From Caldilineaceae bacterium (GTDB lineage Bacteria > Chloroflexota > Anaerolineae > Caldilineales > Caldilineaceae), in assembly GCA_012032975.1 (NCBI GenBank), contig JAAUPU010000018.1, forward strand, positions 1-11,872: a stretch of 11,872 nucleotides of DNA, given 5' to 3'. Below, piece after piece: positions 7,694 through 11,872 of this stretch. A program made the position numbers and the translations under genes. The notes under the pieces are model-generated. The model had not been told where the DNA came from and ran no database searches. It saw only the letters and a list, made by a program, of their open reading frames with translations. Numbering within the stretch: position 1 is the first letter of the stretch; each line of letters opens with the position of its first letter.

Positions 7694-7885
7694 TCAAGCG
7701 CCAACAATGAGTGTTGCGATGATGGTCAAGAATGCCAGGGTGCTAAAGACGCTTGTCATCAGGGCGATGAAGAACAACGGGCTATATTTTTTCCGAACAG
7801 GGCGATTTTGCATATAGAGCCGGTCGGGACGAGACGTTGCTTCTTTTGTGTAGACTGTCTGATCGAGTGAACTGAGGCTCGCCAT
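7694..7885 (-). CDS. Small single-pass membrane protein, unknown function
   Basis: A 63-residue protein that I do not assign to a family. The N-terminal half is polar ([19 protein letters not shown]) and ends in the basic patch RPVRKKY (residues 28-34). The C-terminal half, about residues 36-62, is one hydrophobic helix that reaches the very end ([14 protein letters not shown]). The positive-inside rule predicts a cytoplasmic N-terminus and a tail-anchored C-terminus. ATG 7885-7883 is preceded by AGGA about 9 bases upstream. Reality is supported by the well-formed terminator just downstream and a possible promoter with 17 bp spacing about 25 bp upstream of the start. The gene is thus probably its own transcription unit, next to but separate from ROK-galT. 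It does not look like SecE, which lacks this layout. Confidence 0.55.
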   Translation of the reverse strand: MASLSSLDQTVYTKEATSRPDRLYMQNRPVRKKYSPLFFIALMTSVFSTLAFLTIIATLIVGA

Positions 7886-7917
7886 TGGTTGCGTCCTGAA
7901 GCTTCAAGAAGACCTGT

Positions 7918-7946
7918 AGGATAACATGGTTGTCGAACTAGAACAA
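7918..7946 (-). promoter_or_regulatory. Possible sigma-70 promoter of the small membrane protein gene
   Basis: On the - strand TTGTTC (7946-7941) and TATCCT (7923-7918) are separated by exactly 17 bp, 3/6 and 4/6 matches to the -35 and -10 consensus. The predicted start would be near 7911, some 25 bases before the ATG. The palindrome TGAAGCTTCA (7897-7906) falls in that short leader and could be an operator. Confidence 0.25.
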
Positions 7947-8036
7947 ATTTTCTATTTCGTGTACGGGCGCGAATCGGGGTGGTCTATCGCGCTGCCCTGG
8001 GGCACAATCAAGGTTGGGAAGATGCGTGATGCCTGA
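7926..8036 (+). CDS. Possible 36-residue ORF (weak)
   Basis: ATG 7926 with AGGA four bases upstream opens a 36-codon frame, MVVELEQIFYFVYGRESGW and on to KVGKMRDA, ending TGA 8034-8036. There is no membrane helix or known motif. It divides divergently from the 63-residue gene and overlaps that gene's proposed promoter. It may be chance. The rest of the 385 bp gap 7886-8270 holds the palindrome at 7897-7906 and the repeats at 8152-8170; I see no RNA gene in it. Confidence 0.15.
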   Translation: MVVELEQIFYFVYGRESGWSIALPWGTIKVGKMRDA

Positions 8037-8151
8037 CTGCTCCAAGTATATCATGAGTCGCGAGAGCAAAGCCAACAGCAGTTGGGGCAAATAGGGCGAG
8101 AGAAGCTTAAAATTCGAGCGTTTTCGGTATGAAACTTCTTGTCGGCCAGAT

Positions 8152-8170
8152 CGTAGTGTAAACGTAGTGT
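8152..8170. repeat. Direct repeat of 8 bp with 11 bp period upstream of the YccF gene
   Basis: CGTAGTGT at 8152-8159 and at 8163-8170, about 100 bp before the YccF-domain gene. Two identical half-sites one helical turn apart are the usual layout for response regulators of the OmpR/PhoB type. No cognate regulator is in the window. Confidence 0.3.
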
Positions 8171-8270
8171 TGAATCAGGATGGGTTTCGCCGCGGCGAGT
8201 AGCGCACTTTGCAGGTGAACTGGGGTGTCGCGGCTGAGACCTGACAATAGAGGATCAAGCGAGGTCAAAA

Positions 8271-8639
8271 ATGAGTTGTCTCGGTAACATCATTTGGTTG
8301 ATTTTCGGCGGTTTTGTGACCGGCGTGGGCTATATTCTCGGTGGCGCACTGCTCTGTCTGACGATCATCGGCATTCCGTTTGGTGTGCAGTCGATGAAGC
8401 TGGGCGTGGCGATGTTTGCGCCCTTTGGCAAGGAGGTCGTCGAGACGGACGGCGCCAATGGGTGTCTGCCGACGGTCTTTAATGTCATCTGGCTGGTCTT
8501 CTTTGGCTGGGAAATCGCCCTGGCCCATGCGCTCAGCGCGCTGATTCTGGCCATCACGATCATCGGGATTCCCTTCGCCAAGCAGCACGTCAAGTTGATA
8601 CCGTTGTCCTTGTTGCCCTTCGGGCGCGATCTGCGGTAA
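8271..8639 (+). CDS. YccF domain-containing membrane protein
   Basis: A 122-residue inner membrane protein with two copies of the YccF domain; the family's function is unknown. Copy 1 (about residues 5-52) runs from GNIIWLIFGG through LTIIGIPFGVQSMKL to FAPFGKEV. Copy 2 (about 69-121) runs from FNVIWLVFFGWEIALAHALS through ITIIGIPFAKQHVKL to LLPFGRDL. The internal duplication (NxIWLxF, IIGIPF, KL, PFG) is plain in the translation. About four hydrophobic segments are present. ATG 8271 has GAGG (8261-8264) six bases upstream. E. coli YccF is longer (about 148 residues); this is close to the minimal two-repeat form. It stands alone: 385 bp from the divergent small gene and 273 bp before mrpA. 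Confidence 0.92.
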   Translation: MSCLGNIIWLIFGGFVTGVGYILGGALLCLTIIGIPFGVQSMKLGVAMFAPFGKEVVETDGANGCLPTVFNVIWLVFFGWEIALAHALSALILAITIIGIPFAKQHVKLIPLSLLPFGRDLR

Positions 8640-8811
8640 GCGTAAGCTTCTGTCGGGAGTCTAATTTCCCGCGATTGGCAAGCGCATGAGCTTCTACTAG
8701 AGCATGGCGTCCAGGCTCTGTTTCAGTCACAGTCACTCCTGATCGGGTGTAGAATTACTTCTTTTCCGACGCCAATGATATTGTATATGCTTTGTTTGCG
8801 TTGAAGTCAGC

Positions 8812-8828
8812 GTACGGAATTACCGTAC
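8812..8828. promoter_or_regulatory. Inverted repeat upstream of mrpA, possible operator
   Basis: GTACGG (8812-8817), 5-base AT centre, CCGTAC (8823-8828). It lies about 85 bp before the mrpA start, just after TTGAAG (8801-8806) and overlapping TAGAAT (8829-8834), so it sits where a repressor would act. The other parts of the 273 bp gap (8640-8912) hold a weak 5 bp hairpin (8654-8671) and a tandem AGTCAC pair (8725-8736); nothing else is recognised. Confidence 0.35.
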
Positions 8829-8912
8829 TAGAATCTATTCGCGTGCCTCTATGCCGCTGTTGTTAGACTATCATTCGACCCCGACGTTCACACCGCAAGA
8901 CGCCTTCTAGCC

Positions 8913-11291
<2,379 letters not shown>

Positions 11292-11296
11292 GCCAA

Positions 11297-11721
11297 ATGC
11301 CTGAGCTTTATTTGCGGGTTCTGGACCGTGTGCTCACGCCGGTCTTGATGCTGGTGGCGGTCTATTTGTTGCTGCGCGGGCACAATCTTCCCGGCGGCGG
11401 CTTTATTGCGGGGTTGGTTGCCACCGTGGCATTGGAATTGCAGATCATCAGCCGCGGGGACGCCTATGTGCGTAACCGGATCGGTCCTTATTTGCACCCC
11501 TGACCGGTCTCGGTCTTCTGGTCGCAGTCTCGGCCGCGCTGATCGGGATTGTCCAGGGCGGCTTCTTCAAGGGCGTCTGGTGGGAAATCGGGGTAGGCGA
11601 GGTTGCCCTGGATTTTGGCACACCGGTCCTTTTTGATCTGGGCGTCTTTATGGTCGTCGTTTCTGTAGTGACCTCCTTTCTGCTTGGCCTCAGCACGCTC
11701 GACGAGGAGGATTCGGCATGA
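11297..11721 (+). CDS. mrpB: Mrp/Mnh Na+/H+ antiporter subunit B (frameshifted)
   Basis: Small membrane subunit of the Mrp antiporter complex, MnhB domain. ATG 11297 lies 5 bp after the mrpA stop, with AGGATGGG inside the mrpA end as ribosome site. The first part is VLDRVLTPVLMLVAVYLLLR, then GHNLPGGGFIAGL, the MnhB signature. The frame as read stops at 11503 after LHP. The C4 run at 11497-11500 is one base short: adding a C continues LTGLGLLVAVSAALIGIVQ, GVGEVALDFGTPVLFDLGVF and on to LLGLSTLDEEDSA, ending TGA 11719-11721. The total is 141 residues with four helices, normal for MrpB. The stop overlaps the mrpC start (ATGA), as usual in mrp operons. The break is almost certainly a sequencing error, since the gene would otherwise lose half its helices while the operon stays intact around it. 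Confidence 0.93.
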
Positions 11722-11872
11722 CCGCGCTAATGGTTGCAATCATGGTCGGCATGCTCTTTGCGACCGGCTCATATTTGCTCTTGCGACGACATCCAGTCAA
11801 GCTGCTGCTGGGGGCTGGGCCTGATGAGCTATGGGGTTAACCTGTTGCTCTTCTCGACCGGCCATCTGATAC
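11718..11872 (+). CDS. mrpC: Mrp/Mnh Na+/H+ antiporter subunit C, N-terminal part (frameshifted, cut by window end)
   Basis: NuoK-like small subunit of the Mrp complex. ATG 11718 overlaps the mrpB stop by ATGA. The first helix MTALMVAIMVGMLFATGSYL is followed by LLRRHPVKLLLG, the characteristic MrpC/NuoK-like loop. The frame then breaks in the G5 run at 11810-11814. Removing one G gives LGLMSYGVNLLLFSTGHL, the conserved second helix with the GHL end typical of MnhC; as read, a stop appears within a few codons. The gene continues past the window. Remaining subunits (D to G) are expected downstream. Confidence 0.88.

Noticed and set aside
7552..7707. N-terminal extension of the ROK kinase up to 7707
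   Set aside because: The extension crosses the rho-independent terminator and has no family match; ROK proteins begin at the GIEAGGTKF segment, so ATG 7539 is right.
8654..8671. Hairpin CGGGA...TCCCG as terminator of the YccF gene
   Set aside because: Five-pair stem, 8-base loop and no T-run; too weak to call.

Overview
This 11.9 kb window is ordinary bacterial chromosome, dense in genes and moderately GC-rich. It is probably from the Chloroflexota (Caldilinea/Anaerolineae-like). That guess rests on overall protein flavour and frequent TTG leucine codons, not on a marker gene, so treat it as tentative. There is no rRNA, tRNA, CRISPR array, transposase or phage gene.

Layout. The left part (2-5476) is all on the + strand. 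It holds the 3' end of an MFS transporter, a two-domain rhodanese sulfurtransferase, a DUF423 membrane protein, an SDR oxidoreductase, an HpcH/HpaI-type aldolase, a doubtful small one-helix membrane protein and a GNAT-like acetyltransferase. The middle part (5505-7885) is on the - strand. Read in transcription order it has a 63-residue membrane protein closed by a clear rho-independent terminator, then a ROK-family sugar kinase of the fructokinase type, then galT. ROK and galT probably overlap by ATGA. The right part returns to the + strand with a YccF-domain membrane protein, then the first three genes of an mrp (mnh) Na+/H+ antiporter operon: mrpA, mrpB and the start of mrpC.

The most striking property is that at least eight genuine coding frames are interrupted by single-base indels. 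Most sit in short homopolymer runs: G6 at 1010, C4 at 2589, C4 at 3580, T5 at 4677, C3 at 4993, T4 at 6650, C4 at 11497 and G5 at 11810. Correcting each one restores a product of normal family length with its key residues, and the corrected lengths are multiples of three. This looks like uncorrected sequencing or assembly error rather than gene decay, so the affected genes are annotated as full-length CDS with a frameshift note.

How the genes work together. The ROK kinase and galT form a small hexose-phosphate unit. The SDR and aldolase may handle a sugar acid or 2-keto acid. MrpA-C belong to a multi-subunit cation/proton antiporter. No new multi-gene defence or biosynthetic system is visible. 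The less-explained items are an 86 bp palindromic intergenic element at 1648-1733, a palindrome between direct repeats at 3761-3789, the ROK-galT coupling and two small membrane proteins of unknown role.
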